The notes under the pieces were generated by a model. The model made no database searches. It was not told the origin of the DNA and saw only the letters and a program-made list of their open reading frames with translations. Positions 11,703 to 23,422 of a stretch of DNA of 64,000 nt are shown here, one piece after another; the stretch's first letter is position 1; each line of letters opens with the position of its first letter. Location: positions 86,855,317 through 86,919,316 of the forward strand of contig NC_134702.1 in assembly GCF_043290135.1 (NCBI RefSeq), in the 5' to 3' direction. The position numbers were made by a program, and so were the translations under genes. This DNA is from Rhipicephalus microplus (Eukaryota; Arthropoda; Arachnida; Ixodida; Ixodidae).

Positions 11703-11785
11703 GTCGCAATTCAACACCCCATTTCACAACCACGTTAACCAATTTAGCCATCGACCCAAGTAAGTCGCACTTTGACACCCCGTTA
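11645..11785 (+). repeat. Tandem leader units with two 5' splice-donor matches, copy 2
   Basis: A ~60-bp unit containing ACCACGTTAACCAATTTAGC and CGACCCAAGTAAGTCGCA is repeated twice, with a partial third. GTAAGT falls at 11699-11704 and 11760-11765. The same tandem structure is present in copy 1. Confidence 0.5.
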
Positions 11786-11852
11786 ACCAATTATATGCTC
11801 CGCATCCTCCTCAGTGTTCCCCCGAGGGAAGCTGCGGGCAATCTTTTTTGCC

Positions 11853-12554
11853 ACAAAATTGTTTCGCGTCGGTTAATCACGAGCGGAGAAAACACGTTTT
11901 TGAAGCGGCGCAAAACGAGGATGAGAGGAGGCGAGCTCAAAACCGTTGCCGCTCCTCCGCATAGCCTTCGCAAGCCAAATCTCTTCCCCTCCCTCTCCAG
12001 CATCTGACTATGATGTGACGTGTGGATGACGTGTCCAAACAAGTCCAACCCCCGAGCACGCGAGCAACGTTGCTTTGTTGACCCGCGTTATGTTGTGGTC
12101 TTCTGCCTGTTTCTGCGGGATAGTTTGGAAACGCTGGCTTAGACGCGGTAGAGTAGATGAGCACAATGAGTGCGCGAACGCGTAGGAGCGTTCCACGGCA
12201 ATCGTCTGCTCAATGCGCGGACCGCGGGGACACGGAACGCATGCGAAACGCTGGCACATTAGCCCCGCGTCTCGTAGCATTTCACAGGAAAAAATGAAAG
12301 AAAAACACGCACAATTTTTTATCGCGTCTCAAAATTTAATTAAAGTTTTATTAATCTCCTAAAGCAACAAATACATGAACTACCCATGTTGTGTTAAATA
12401 GTTTTGCCATGTCATGTGGTATACTGTTGACAACGTCGGAGCAGAGTCGTCTACGTAGAGGACCAACGTCATTGCCTTGCGGTGTACGTAGGGTCATTTA
12501 TACGCCCACGTCATGCCCTCATTCTCAAGGCGTGCGCCGGCAGAGGGAGGAAGG
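11853..12554. other. Stretch without recognised genes
   Basis: Moderately GC-rich in its first half and AT-rich after about 12290. Neither strand shows a recognisable protein or repeat end. Confidence 0.4.
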
Positions 12555-13035
12555 AGAAAAAAAAATCTTTATTGATGCTGGCTGTGCCAGATAGCCCTTA
12601 TCCCCACCGGGCTGGTTGACATCCCTAGTCCGGGACGTCATTAGTCGAGGCCGCCACCCGAGCCCGCTGGACTAGAGTTCGCTGTTCCTCTAGTGTGGAG
12701 CTATCGAGTAGGGTCGTCTCCCAGTCCTCTTTGGTGCAGTTGGGAAAAGGGGTTAATTTTGGGTTAATTTGACTGGCCCAGATCATATGGTAAAGGTGTG
12801 CCACTTTCCCACAGTACTGGCACTGTCCACTTCTTTTTGGGTCGTAATATTTGAGTATGGCTTGACAGAGCAGCGTGTTTGTCTGTAGGCACCGCAGGAC
12901 GCGCTCCTCCGTTTTTGAGGCCGGCAGAGGGGAGGGGGAGCAGCGTTCATCTTGAAATTTGACCCATTTCTGCGGCGCGTAACGTTGGAAATTTTGGCAG
13001 ACGTTATCATGAACGTCTCGTCTACGCATTGCGCT
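12555..13035 (-). mobile_element. I-clade-type LINE, 3' terminal fragment
   Basis: The minus strand carries a 134-codon frame (13029-12625) with a C-X2-C-X4-H zinc-ribbon-like motif (CQYCGKVAHLYH) followed by MIWAS. Next come WETTLLDSSTLEEQ and QRARVAAS, the usual carboxy end of arthropod I-clade LINE polyproteins after RNase H. Downstream an AATAAAG signal at about 12570 is followed by a T/A run, marking the 3' end. It is 5'-truncated and lies head to head with the LINE at 13045. Confidence 0.65.
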
Positions 13036-13044
13036 TGTTAGCTC

Positions 13045-15155
13045 AAAATTGTTAAACTTGGTGAGCGGCCCTTTAACATCGTGTCTCGGAAAGACTATGG
13101 AGCATGTTGTGCTTGCTCGCCTCCAGAGACATGTGGAGGATAATGGACTACTGCCTTCAGAAATGATTGGCTTTAGGGCCTCACATTCGGCGCAGGATGC
13201 GATGCTTCGCCTTCAACACGACATCATAACTTCTAACCAGAGCGAGCATACTCAGGCCATCCTTTGGTCTGGACATACACAGAGAATTCAATAACGTAGC
13301 CCACTCAGTTATATACGCTGGCCTTAACCGCATTTCTTGTGGCCCTAAAATGTACCCTTACATCAGAAGCTTCCTCACAGACCGCACAGCTACAGTAACA
13401 TTAGGTCCAGAACATGCCTCACCCTATACACTAGGCAGCTTCGGAACACCTCAAGGTCAGGGCTCTCTCCAATCCTTTTTAACCGGGCTATGCTACATAT
13501 ACCCAAAGCTCTTCAACGTAACCCTGACTCGAACTTCTCCATCTATGCCGATGATATCACCTTATTGGTGAAAGGAGGCTCCGATGGACACATTAAAGAC
13601 ACCCTACAAACAGCTGTGATATAATACCAGCACTAACATCTCAGATGAATCTCCGTTGCACCCCGAGTAAATCAGAGTTACTCCTTATACCAACTCATCG
13701 TCGGAACAAACGCGTTCTAATGATTGAAGTTCACATAAATGGGTTCCTCATTCCTAGAGTATCACGCATTCGTGTGCTAGGCTTATTTATCCAAAACAAC
13801 TGACTTAATACGCACACACTCGAAGCTTTACGCAATACCGTTGAAAACACCCAAAAAATGATAGGAAGAATCTCAGTGGAAAACGAAAGGCTCCGAGAGT
13901 CAGAGCTACTTCGTGTAATACAAGCTTTTGTGAATAGTAAAATCGCATATAGTCTCCCTTACCTTTACCATCAATTAGCAGAGGAGGAATTGCTCAACAC
14001 CCACCTCCGCAGAGTTTACAAATACGCGCTAGGCATTGCAATCAATACCTCTAACGCACAACTCCACCAGACAGGAGTCATAAATAGCATATAAGAAATC
14101 CGTGAAGCCCATTCAACAGCTCAATACGCAAGGCTCGCGACCACTAGCGCAGGTTGCCGCATTTTATCGTCCACCCAAATCAACTTCACTTCACTGACCA
14201 TTGCTAAATACAACATTCCCCATCACATACACAAACAATTACTCATACCGCCCCTTCCTAAAAACATGCATCCAACATGCACCCAAAGAGCAAAATCTCT
14301 CTAAAAAATTGCATGTAGCCAATGACGTGCTCTATGTCGATGCGGCACAGTACCCATCCTCTTCATCCTATGCCCTATCTGCTGTTGACTATCATAGCAA
14401 GGTGCTCACAACGGCATCCATCACAGTCAACTCTTCGGAGGAGACAGAGGAGGCTGCCATCGCTTTAGGTCTATTCATTCCCAATATCACTATGATTGTA
14501 AGTGACTCCAAAACTGCTATACGTAACTTCAGTGCAGGCCACATCTAGTCAACTGCCCTTTCAATTCTTAAGAAACATCCTCCCACGCAAGACGTTGCTC
14601 TCATATGGACGCCCGCGCATGCGGTGTTGAGTGGAAATGAGGCGGCTCATACCTGTGCTCGAGGAATGAGCGGCCGAGCGCAGGCCTCTGGCGGAGCCTT
14701 GGACTACGCGGACTTTTTCAGCTTCAGAGATTGTTTTTTGACCTTCAACAATATAACGAATCAGTAACACCTACAGCGCACTATATTTCCCCCCTTACAC
14801 CATGGAGCTTTGCGCTACCGTGAAATACTATGGCGCCAGTTACAGACGCATACGTTTCCTACACCATCTTTTCGCCGTCTTGTACACCCTGCGATATACC
14901 CCTCCCCTTTGTGCATTTTCTGTCCCCAAAGAGCTAACCTGGAGCATATCATGTGAAGTGTACTTGAAACCAACCAGCTAGTTCTGTACACATTAATAGT
15001 AAGGAGCAGTGGGAGGCTGCTATGTGCAGCTCGGTGCCCGAGGTCTAGGACCCGACCTTGGATTGGGCCAAGAAGGTAGTGGCGACCTACGCTGGGTAGG
15101 CTCCTCTGACACTCTACCACCACACCTTTCCCTCTTGAGATAAATAAAGTTTTTC
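13045..15155 (+). pseudogene. Decayed I-clade LINE: reverse transcriptase, RNase H and C-terminal zinc region
   Basis: Reverse-transcriptase remnants are spread over several frames. LARLQRHVEDNGLLPSEMIG and GFRASHSAQDAML lie at 13100-13200, and the catalytic YADD at 13544-13555 is followed by ITLLVKGG. RNase H lies at 14300-14560, with YVDAAQYP and VSDSKTAIRNFSAG, then WTPAHAVLSGNEAAH at about 14610. A carboxy zinc-binding stretch (CIFCPQRANLEHIM) lies near 14900, and the AATAAAG tail is at 15143. The full order RT, RNase H, CCHC-like end is that of I-clade LINEs. Multiple stops and frameshifts make it non-functional, and the endonuclease region is missing. Close relatives such as Jockey lack RNase H, which favours the I clade. 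Confidence 0.75.
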
Positions 15156-15175
15156 TCCTCCTCCTCCTCCATTTG
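15156..15175 (+). repeat. CTC-repeat tail of the LINE
   Basis: About five CTC units directly follow the polyadenylation signal of the LINE at 13045-15155, consistent with a simple-repeat 3' tail. Confidence 0.4.
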
Positions 15176-18100
15176 GTGTGGGAGGCTGTGCCCATACGAC
15201 AGCTGTGGACGTGCAACTATATCGGTCTATTGCCTTAGAAGTACAGAGTAATTCAACTGTAAATCCCTTAAATATCTGGTATATTAACGAGGAGAACTGG
15301 AGTTGACGGAAGCCCTCAAGATTTAGTGTCAGCTTACGACCGCAAGGAAAAATTATCACAGCCGAGTTGAGTGCCTAGATGCACCTACTCGATAGGTTAA
15401 TGGCAAGGAGGTTCCCTGGGTACATGGTTGTGGCGAGTTTATAAAACATGAGCTGTTTCCGCATGTTTACATGTAATTTGTTCCACTACAGTGGGCACTG
15501 ACTCACATGCTATGAAGGGACCTAGGCAGTCTCCGCAGTCGGGTTTCGTTTGTAGCTAACAAAGAAATTCCAGGGTTGGACGTCCACTTTGCCGAAACGA
15601 CAATTTCGAAAAGGTAGGTGTACCAAGACATACAAAACTAACAGCAAGATAAAAACCTAGACAGGCTTCTTTCTCCCCACGTTTCCCAGCAGTTCACTTT
15701 CAGGAGCCGCACCGAGCTACTTTCGCAAACACGAGCCCGGTGAGCGAGTAAATTGAGAATATCGATTCGAGACCGTTTGCACAAGCGGTTTTCAGTGGGA
15801 ACTGCCAAGACTCGGAATTCCTTATGCACACTGTAGACCTTCTTGGTCGGCGGCGCGATGGAATGACTTTGTAGAAGACATCCGCGCTCAAGGGCAGGTC
15901 AACGATCTAGCTTTGGGGCAACGCTGTGAAGTGGCACAGAGACTCGAGTTCGCGCCATGTTCTTCACAACATCTGCGCGTATGCCATTGATCGTACGATT
16001 TACCGGATAAGGATGAAGCCATTGGTACGTTGCTCAAGACGTATCGGTGCGTTCTTGCAGCCATGTCAATGGCCTTGAGCATCTTCCTGAGACATAAAAA
16101 TACAAAAATGTTCTTGGAGCAGCGGGAGTTGGGCTGGACACAACGATTCCACAAGAGGACTTGTCGATATAAGACACGCCTGTCTAGTTGCTCAATAGTT
16201 TATTTGTTTGCTTATGCTTTTCATGACGAATAATTTATATTGAACAATTTGTTTATTTCGTCAAGCCACCATAGCCTTCTGAAATTCTGTCACATTTTAT
16301 ATATGACAATGATTTCCGTTTCTTTTTTTTCAATGGAAAATAGCGACATCAGTACCTCATTCACTGATATTAATCGTCTGAACAAGTGATCTAACAATAA
16401 TCCGTAATTGATCGATTTCTAGATACGCACAGAATGGTGGAGGTGCTGCCTTCAATGATTCAAGAGTGAGAATTTGATGTAACTTTTGACCATCTAGGTT
16501 AAATTTTACATACACATAACATTATCTCTCCTCCATGAGCAGAATTCTAATGACTGTCATGACTTTGAATGCGGCCATTGGAATCGCGGCAAGCTGTGGA
16601 ACAAAACCAATACAAATTCACTTCACATAATTATGAAGCATTCATACCGACTATTTCGCAGAAGTTGTTCTTGGTTAACTCTGAATGTCCAGTGCAGTTG
16701 AGAGTGCACGTGAATGTTTTTTCTTTGTTTTTTGGTGTGTACTGTGGTGCTTTATGCCATTGTTAGTGTTGTGACGTGTTATCGTTTCTGAAATATGTAG
16801 TCACGTGTTTCCACAGCTACAAAAAAAAACAGTCACTGTATATGACGGGCATAGTGGTACAGTGAGACTTTTACTATCTGAATTTTCTTAACGTATATAA
16901 TAAGTAATGGGTGCATACAATAGTCTTTTTGTTTTCACATCGACTTCGCAAGAGTGGGGTAGTTATGTTTACGGGAAATGAACCCGCGACCTACTTTTGA
17001 AAAGCATTAAGCCGCGGCCGTGGCAATTCGACGAGCGAAAAATTATTTACCATCACATCTCGAGTAAACAAACATATGAAAAACTTGGGGAACTGAAAGG
17101 ACAGCTTTTCTGTATGCTCATCGTTTTCGTGGATTCAACAAACTTCATTCACTAATTTTTTGGTGACCGATTCCCGTCTTACGCCTTTGTACGCTGACGG
17201 CCCACGCCGTTGATAAATAGCACAGTCAAGAAGGTTCAAGAGCACCACAAGGTTCTATTTCGTTGTGGCATTCAGTGGGGCGTAGATGGAGTGACTGCCA
17301 CTGAAGTTGAGGTTACGCTTTATCGAGGCACTTTGCACGGCACGTTGCTGAAGTGGCGAGAGCACTGGGTGAATGGTTTTCGGTTGCACAACTTGGGAGT
17401 TTACTGGTCGAAGGGTAACTGATATTCCTGCTACGCCACAGAAGACACACGATCGAAATAAAACAATTAAAATGGAATGGCGCGCCCAGGATAACTTTCT
17501 TGCGGGCCACAAGCCTTAAGAAAACTTTGTATATAGTGTGATTATTCAGTGCTTGTCATGGGATGGGGCTGAGATACCATGCGTTGATTGAATTATAAAT
17601 TGCAATCATGATGCAGCACCGGGAGAAGCCAGTCAGGTGAATTGGCAGGCTAAGAAATTTTCCACCGTTTCATTAAAACATGTCTGTCTCTTTCAGCGTT
17701 TTTCACTAAAAGAAGCTCGTATTATATATCATATGAAATTTAGAATAAATTTGAACATTAGGATACATAATCTGGATGAATTAAAAATGATTAAGTAAGT
17801 TTATAATTTATTCAATGGTTCAATCATTCCGTAAATCAATCGATTCATCTAGCTGCAAATATTCTACTCCCTCTCTGGAACTATGCTGCAGGAGAGGATC
17901 AGAAATGCCATGCTAAAGTGAGGCGTCTGCTGAGCCAATACTGCGATACCCTTCAAAGGTCAGCTCACATCTTGTCTTGTTACTCGAGAGAATCTCTGAT
18001 TACGGAGGAAAGGCGTCCACATTATCACCAATTTCGTTTGAACTTACGGCAGTATTTTGAAATTTGCGTTTAGTCCATAGCCCGGTATTTTTCTTTATCC

Positions 18101-19779
18101 TGCTGCTGCACCATTTATTCTTGCACAGCAGCAGCTTCATCATCGACCTGCGCATCGCGAATATTGAACACGACTGGCATAGGTCAACGAGGAGTCGATA
18201 TATACACTAGACACGCTGCCTTGTCTTCTTCGTTTTTCCTAGCGTCTTTCGGCATTCGTTCGTCTCAATACGAGTGGCCGGGAAGCCCTGTTTGCGTGCA
18301 CCTACGCAAAGCCACGTTCCTGATCGAAGAGGAGGTGTGAACAGCTGCGGCTTTTCTGTCTTAACCGCGGTACAACGTGACCTGAGCAAAAAGCCGTGCG
18401 CGCCAGAAAACTGCCCCTGCAGCGGGCTTCAGCTGCACTAGGAGAGAAAGACAAATAGAGTGCGTTTGTAGCCTACACCTTGCATGGTGTTATCCCACAT
18501 AAACAGATTATAAATACAACATCGCAATGCAATAAATGTTTCTTAGATAATACAGTGAGATATAAGGATAGCTTCAAAGGATGGGAAGAGGGGAAGGACG
18601 CGCGAAAACGAATTCTCGAAGGCAGCGTGCTGTTGATCTCATCCATCATTGTGCACGCTTATAAACAACGTACTCGAACCTTGACGTGTCGAAATTTTCT
18701 CTCCCTCTACATGACTTATGCATTCTTGGTGCGACAAAAACGGTGTAACTGCGGCCAGCTAACCATCCCATAATAATAATTCTTCGCCCTTCTTGTTGAG
18801 AATGAAGGTGCGTAATCGGAGATCTCGCTTGTTCGAATGCCCCGATTCTGGCGTGTATTTACTTCTTCATTACTGAAGTTTCAGACGTTGAGAACATTAG
18901 TCAAACGTGAGTTTTCGGTACCGATGAATGTGCTTGTTAGAACCAAATTACGGGGCTTGCGAAATATTGCGACTTTGTGAAGTATTGTGCACTGCAAGCA
19001 CGGAATATGCTATGAAACAGAAAGTAATAAAAATATTTTTAAATACATAAGTCGGGCTCACTTGCAGACACGAACTTCGAGAATACAAAATTTCTTTTGA
19101 TGCGGAGGCATACGTAAAATCGCGAAGGCGGCAAGCAGTGTTTCGTATTAGACTATCGGTCGCTGTAACAAAACACAGGCATGGTTGAAGACGATGCATT
19201 TCATAGCCGCAGACAGGCGCGTGGCATAGAGACAGCCACGTGGTATAACAATAGGCAGGCGAACGCAGGCCTCATATCTGTCACGTTAAACGTAATACAC
19301 GTAACTTTGTTTCCACCGCTTTCTGCTGGCGTCATATCGGCGTAACTATGACTCTGCCATTTGATACATAGCCAGGTTTACTTTTACCTAACGAGCTTTG
19401 TAATGACATGATACATTAATCTCGAGCAATCACGCATACCATTCCTTAAGGTAGGTTGTCTTTTGTTAGGTTTATGTCGTTAGGTCTGTGCTGCAGTTCA
19501 ATCCGTGAGGGCTGTACATATGCATTCTGAGTTCTCTGCGAGCTTTGTTTGTTCTGAAGCGGTCATAGATGGAGATGATCTTGTCGATTATTTTAACAAT
19601 GAAGGCAGGAAGGAGACTCTCGCTACTCACTATATAAAATACCAGCTACAAAAACACGATTATTTTGTTTGTTACCTTTCCTTTCCACAATCAGCAAGTT
19701 AAGAGCCTCCAGCAAAATATTCATTAGCATTTTTTAGCCTTTTAACAAGAAGACCAACGACAAAAATTATGTGCGCAGA
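15176..19779. other. Stretch without recognised genes
   Basis: More than 4.5 kb of AT-rich DNA without a recognisable protein, RNA gene or transposon end. Frames of 60-97 codons occur but overlap on both strands and show no domain features. Diverged old repeats may well be present below my recognition limit. Confidence 0.4.
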
Positions 19780-19945
19780 TGAATGAATGTATGGATGAAA
19801 AACTTTATTGGGATCCTGAAAGATTCCACCGCTTTTTTTTAGGGGTAGGATCATGGACCGCTCTCACATAGGGACGGGGAGGCCCAGCCTCACCGCCACA
19901 TCATGGGCCTACAGGACAGCTTTGAGTTGTTGTATGAGAACAGAA
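19780..19945 (-). mobile_element. LINE 3' end fragment
   Basis: Minus-strand AATAAAGTTTTTCATCC near 19800, with an adjacent (ATTC)-like tail, is the standard 3' terminus of tick LINEs. The upstream segment includes GGTGGCGGTGAGGCTGGGCC. Only the tail region remains, so the clade is uncertain. Confidence 0.45.
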
Positions 19946-20684
19946 CTCGTGAGCATTAAATCATAGGCATTTTAGCAATATTCTTGATTTTTGTTCTTTG
20001 TAAAGGGGATAAATTAATACATAGTTGCAGTATAGTGCCTCCGCTGAAATGAATGAGCACGATATATTGATACCACACATCAGCAACCAGATCCCAGCGC
20101 ATCCGTCATTCAATTTTGCAGCAAGTTCAAAAATTTTTTTACACAAACACAAGCTAAAAATGCATATATGACGTAACGTAAGCAAGAATGACTTCTGAAC
20201 TGTATCTTCTAGAACGTGCTGAAGAAGTCATCAATCAAAATTAAATACTGATTTACCTCACACCCTCGCGGAGTATTGCTCAGCAGGTCTTCCCATGGTT
20301 TCAAGCTCGAAAGAAAGAGACAAAAATATACATGGGACGATAAATCAGCGAACAAAAGAAAGCGAATTTGCCAGCGAGGCCTCTTTCTTTTTTCAGCCAT
20401 GAACGTAAAAAAATGAAAAGCCGACGTGCGCTGAGTCAATTTCGCTGACGTCCTAATGCGTCTTTAACGATCCTACAACAGCGACACTCAAAAAGCAATC
20501 TGAGTTCTGTCTGGCTTCTTCGGATGGGCAATCTTAATTTTTGAACGACAGCTACACTAGAGCACCATCTGTTGGGCTGTTCGCTTCTGCATTATACCAC
20601 GATGGGGATACGTTTTGAAGACGAGCAAATAGATGAGACGGGACACTCACAAAGTGTGTAAATCGCCACTGAAAAAAACTGTCT

Positions 20685-20776
20685 GATTTTCGGTCCCTAC
20701 GTGGGAGACGCCCGCTACGCGCTAAGCGCGTCCTGCAGGACTGAAATAAAGTTTTTTCATTCCATTCCATTCCGTT
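20685..20776 (+). mobile_element. LINE 3' end with (ATTCC)n tail
   Basis: GAGACGCCCGCTACGCGCTA is followed by AATAAAGTTTTTTCATTCC and repeated CATTC units, a tail form seen in arthropod LINEs. No coding part is recognisable upstream. Confidence 0.45.
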
Positions 20777-20827
20777 TTTAACTCATTCGTGCTTTCTGGT
20801 TTTGTTCAAGGAAAGGAATAAAAACAG

Positions 20828-21290
20828 AAGAAAAAAACGGCAGGGAGGTTAACCAGTCTACAGGCAGCTGGTTTGCTACCCTGCGCATAGAAAGGGGATG
20901 GGGGAGATGAAAAATAGAGAGGAGAGAGGGAAGAGAGATAAACACATCGCATTAAACAGCACACGCGCGCACACTCAGTCAGAGTCCAGTCTTGTCTTTC
21001 TTGGAGTGTGACATTACTGTTACAGCCGCTTGTTCAAGTCCATGTCACGTAGGAATTTCAACATAGCTTTTTCCGCCTTCCGTTGCAATGTCTTCTCTCG
21101 GGCACTTGACAGAATAGTGTCCACAGACAGTTGGCTGTTGTTGTCTATGCGCGCAAGAACGGACGCCAATGACAGTCTCTGGATGTCATACAATGGACAG
21201 TCGCACAGGATGTGATGTAGCGTCTCTTCGCAATAACAGGCATCACATAGAGTGTTGTCGGCCATTGCTAAGGAGTGTTGTATAAGTATG
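20828..21290 (-). mobile_element. LINE 3' end with carboxy-terminal coding fragment
   Basis: The unit holds the frame at 21265-21020 and a 3' tail containing GGTTAACCTCCCTGCCGT and then a T run at 20830. The same tail motif recurs at 52213-52250 in the same orientation, so this is a dispersed LINE family. Purine-rich GAGAGAGGGAAGAGAG lies between the coding part and the tail. Confidence 0.55.
21020..21265 (-). pseudogene. C-terminus of a LINE polyprotein (81 codons)
   Basis: The frame begins at ADNTLCDACYCEET and continues LHHILCDCPLY, giving a C-X2-C...H-X4-C zinc-binding pattern. RLSLASVLARID and a basic, leucine-rich end follow. This is the usual carboxy end of non-LTR retrotransposon polyproteins. 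It is 5'-truncated with no reverse transcriptase upstream. The apparent ATG is only the first methionine left after truncation. Confidence 0.55.
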
Positions 21291-22506
21291 CGTGTGTGAA
21301 AATAAAAACAGAGATGAACTGGAACTGATTCTGTGAGTATTGCAATAGTGACTGCATGAGCAGTCGCTGGTACAGTTTTTTATATCGGTTAGCAATGTCA
21401 CAAATGTAGTGATTCAGATGAATAAAAGTTGATATTTCACAGCGCAAGGATCGAGGACGACTTTCAGAGACACACACACCGTAATGTCATCTTGTTTATT
21501 CATACTGCAAAACAACAAATTATTACACACCCACTAGCTCAATGCCCAATATTAATGTTTCACACAAAAAAACTATTGTTTTCATGGCGGAGAAATGCCA
21601 GATAGTTGTGGATATATGTATTACGTGTTTTCATGTGTTTCGTGTATTTTCGTGCCTATCAGTATGTTTTTTTTATGACAGCTGCTTTGAAACTGCGGGC
21701 TTTTGCTCAATCACTGTGTTAAACTGTATGAACTCTTCCGTAAAGCATAAACGTTTCTTGTGTGTGAGCGCTTAAGACGCATTAATACTGCTTGGGTTAA
21801 TGTACATTTCCAGGCGTCAATTTAGAATTTCTTTATATATACCTACATGATCTAAATTATTCAGTAATGACAGAGAAGTAGCTAGAGCAATACATGCACA
21901 CCGAGCTCTTCTTTTGCATATTGCTTAGAAAAAAAACAGCAAAGTTTTGTGTTTGCGTAAGATATCAATAACATAAGCTCCTCTCCTATGTAGTCCGTTG
22001 AAATGCGCATAGAGACCTTTCTTTTAAAGTAAAACTTGACCTTAGATCTGAAACATTGTCAGGTTTTATGACAGGTATGCGTTACATTCATAAACTTCGT
22101 GGTGGGAATTTATGCATGGCACCATGAATCCTGTGATATATTTTGCTTACCTTTCCTTTGTTTTTCAGGTGTTTTAGCGTATTGCGATGAAGATAGATAA
22201 TCTAGGAAGTGCTGTATTCGTGGTCTGGCCAATTATTACCATAATCTGCTTAGACATATTACTCTGAAGAATGTGTTCTACACTTTCGTCGGGGTTGGAA
22301 CATCATTTGCCAATCTCGGTCCCAGTTTGCTGCATGAGCAGTTAGACTTCCACGTCAAAGACTTGACCATGTCTTGGTTTAAGCGCAACTGTGGTAAAGA
22401 GACCCTTTAGCAGGGGGTGTGAAGATAGCGTCGCTTTCGACAACTGTGACGTTGTCCTTGAAGAAAACAACACTGACCGATGCTATAATTGCAATCAAAG
22501 CTCTAA
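21291..22506. other. Stretch without recognised genes
   Basis: AT-rich; no protein, RNA gene or transposon end recognised on either strand. Confidence 0.4.
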
Positions 22507-22612
22507 CTTGGGAAGTGAAAACAGCGCAAAAATATAGACAAGGACACAGGAAGAGACGATATCGCGCTTCCTCTGTTCTTGTCTATATTTTGCGCTGTTT
22601 TTACTTCCGAAG
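22507..22612. repeat. Near-perfect palindrome, ~46-bp arms
   Basis: The left arm includes AACAGCGCAAAAATATAGAC and the right arm GTCTATATTTTGCGCTGTTT. The arms are reverse complements at nearly every base and are separated by about 14 bp around GAGACGATATCGCG. A transcript would form a long stable hairpin. It could be a minimal foldback element or a small-RNA precursor. I cannot tell which from sequence alone. Confidence 0.65.
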
Positions 22613-23265
22613 TATGAACTACCAACTAGCCCAACTTTCGCTATTATTGCAAAGCTCTAACGTGAGTTCAACCCAGGCACATTGCCACATTCCCTCCTTA
22701 GGTTTTGTTATCACCTTGTTACACTAAGCAATTCTCAGCGCAAACCACACCTGCATTTGATCGACGGCCAACGCTCTGTTCACCGTTACCAGTGCCAGTG
22801 TGTTCCAATAATCGGTAACAAAATTATCTATGCTACAGTCCTGAAGCTTCTCCAACGCTGCAGGCACGGTTTGCGCTGAGAGTTGCTTACTGTGTAGCGG
22901 GGGGGGGGGGGATAACAAAACTTGACCAGGGAATGTGGCATTATATTATGCGGCGGTCAAGTAGTCTACTGCAGAGCCCCGCTAGGGCTTTATTAACCTT
23001 AGAAAAAGAGTCTTCACAGGCATCATGTCGGCCACATTTATAGGCGTACCGTATTTACCTCGACTTCAACGCGACCACGATCGTATAGCATCAGGTCGGA
23101 GTTTTGATTGCGTCAATGAATAAAACAACAAAGTAATCTCGGTATTCGATTATAACGCGAGGGTCCAATTTATGCAGTAAAAATCTGCAAAAAAGAAAAC
23201 ATCACCTCACGTCACATTTCAGTACGGTAATACTGTGTTGTAGAAGAGGGTAATCGTGCCAGCAT
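22613..23265. other. Stretch without recognised genes, with a poly-G run
   Basis: A run of about 13 G residues lies near 22899-22912. Nothing else was recognised. Confidence 0.4.
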
Positions 23266-23422
23266 TGATTGATATGTGGAGTTTAACGTCCCAAAACCAC
23301 CATATGATTATGAGAGACGCCGTAGTGGAGGGCTCTGGAAATTTCGACCACCTGGGGTTCCTTAACGTGCACCCAAAGCTGAGCACACGGGCCTACAACA
23401 TTTCCGCCTCCATTGGAAATAG
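23266..23422 (-). mobile_element. Ruka-type SINE, head-truncated
   Basis: On the plus strand it reads GATTGATATGTGGAGTTTAA, then GAGAGACGCCGTAGTGGAGG and CACCTGGGGTTCCTTAACGT, which is the reverse complement of the Ruka body and its (ATCA)n tail. The tRNA-like head with the pol III boxes is missing beyond 23422. Full copies at 26167 and 28491 give the reference. Confidence 0.75.

Larger units (their letters stand above)
10978..11852 (+). mobile_element. Hairpin-ended GC-rich element with heat-shock-type promoter, copy 2 (family F)
   Basis: This is the inverted counterpart of 5330-5977 and shares both ends: TTTTAGATGCGGAGCATCTA at the left and ATGCTCCGCATCCTCC then GAGGGAAGCTGCGGGCAA at the right. 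It is longer because its tandem upstream region holds more units. The order on the plus strand is heat-shock elements (11154-11442), TATA (11474), initiator (11506), leader ORF (11562) and two splice-donor units (11699, 11760). Because both copies share both termini, I read them as independent insertions rather than as one long terminal-inverted-repeat element. Confidence 0.75.

Noticed and set aside
5330..11852. One large transposon with ~0.65-0.87-kb terminal inverted repeats and 5 kb of cargo
   Set aside because: Both family F copies share the same two termini, including the inner hairpin, and differ in internal repeat number. Separate insertions explain this better, and no transposase lies between them.
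15638..15891. Possible exon on the minus strand (63-codon frames)
   Set aside because: Two overlapping frames, no splice-site support and no recognised domain.
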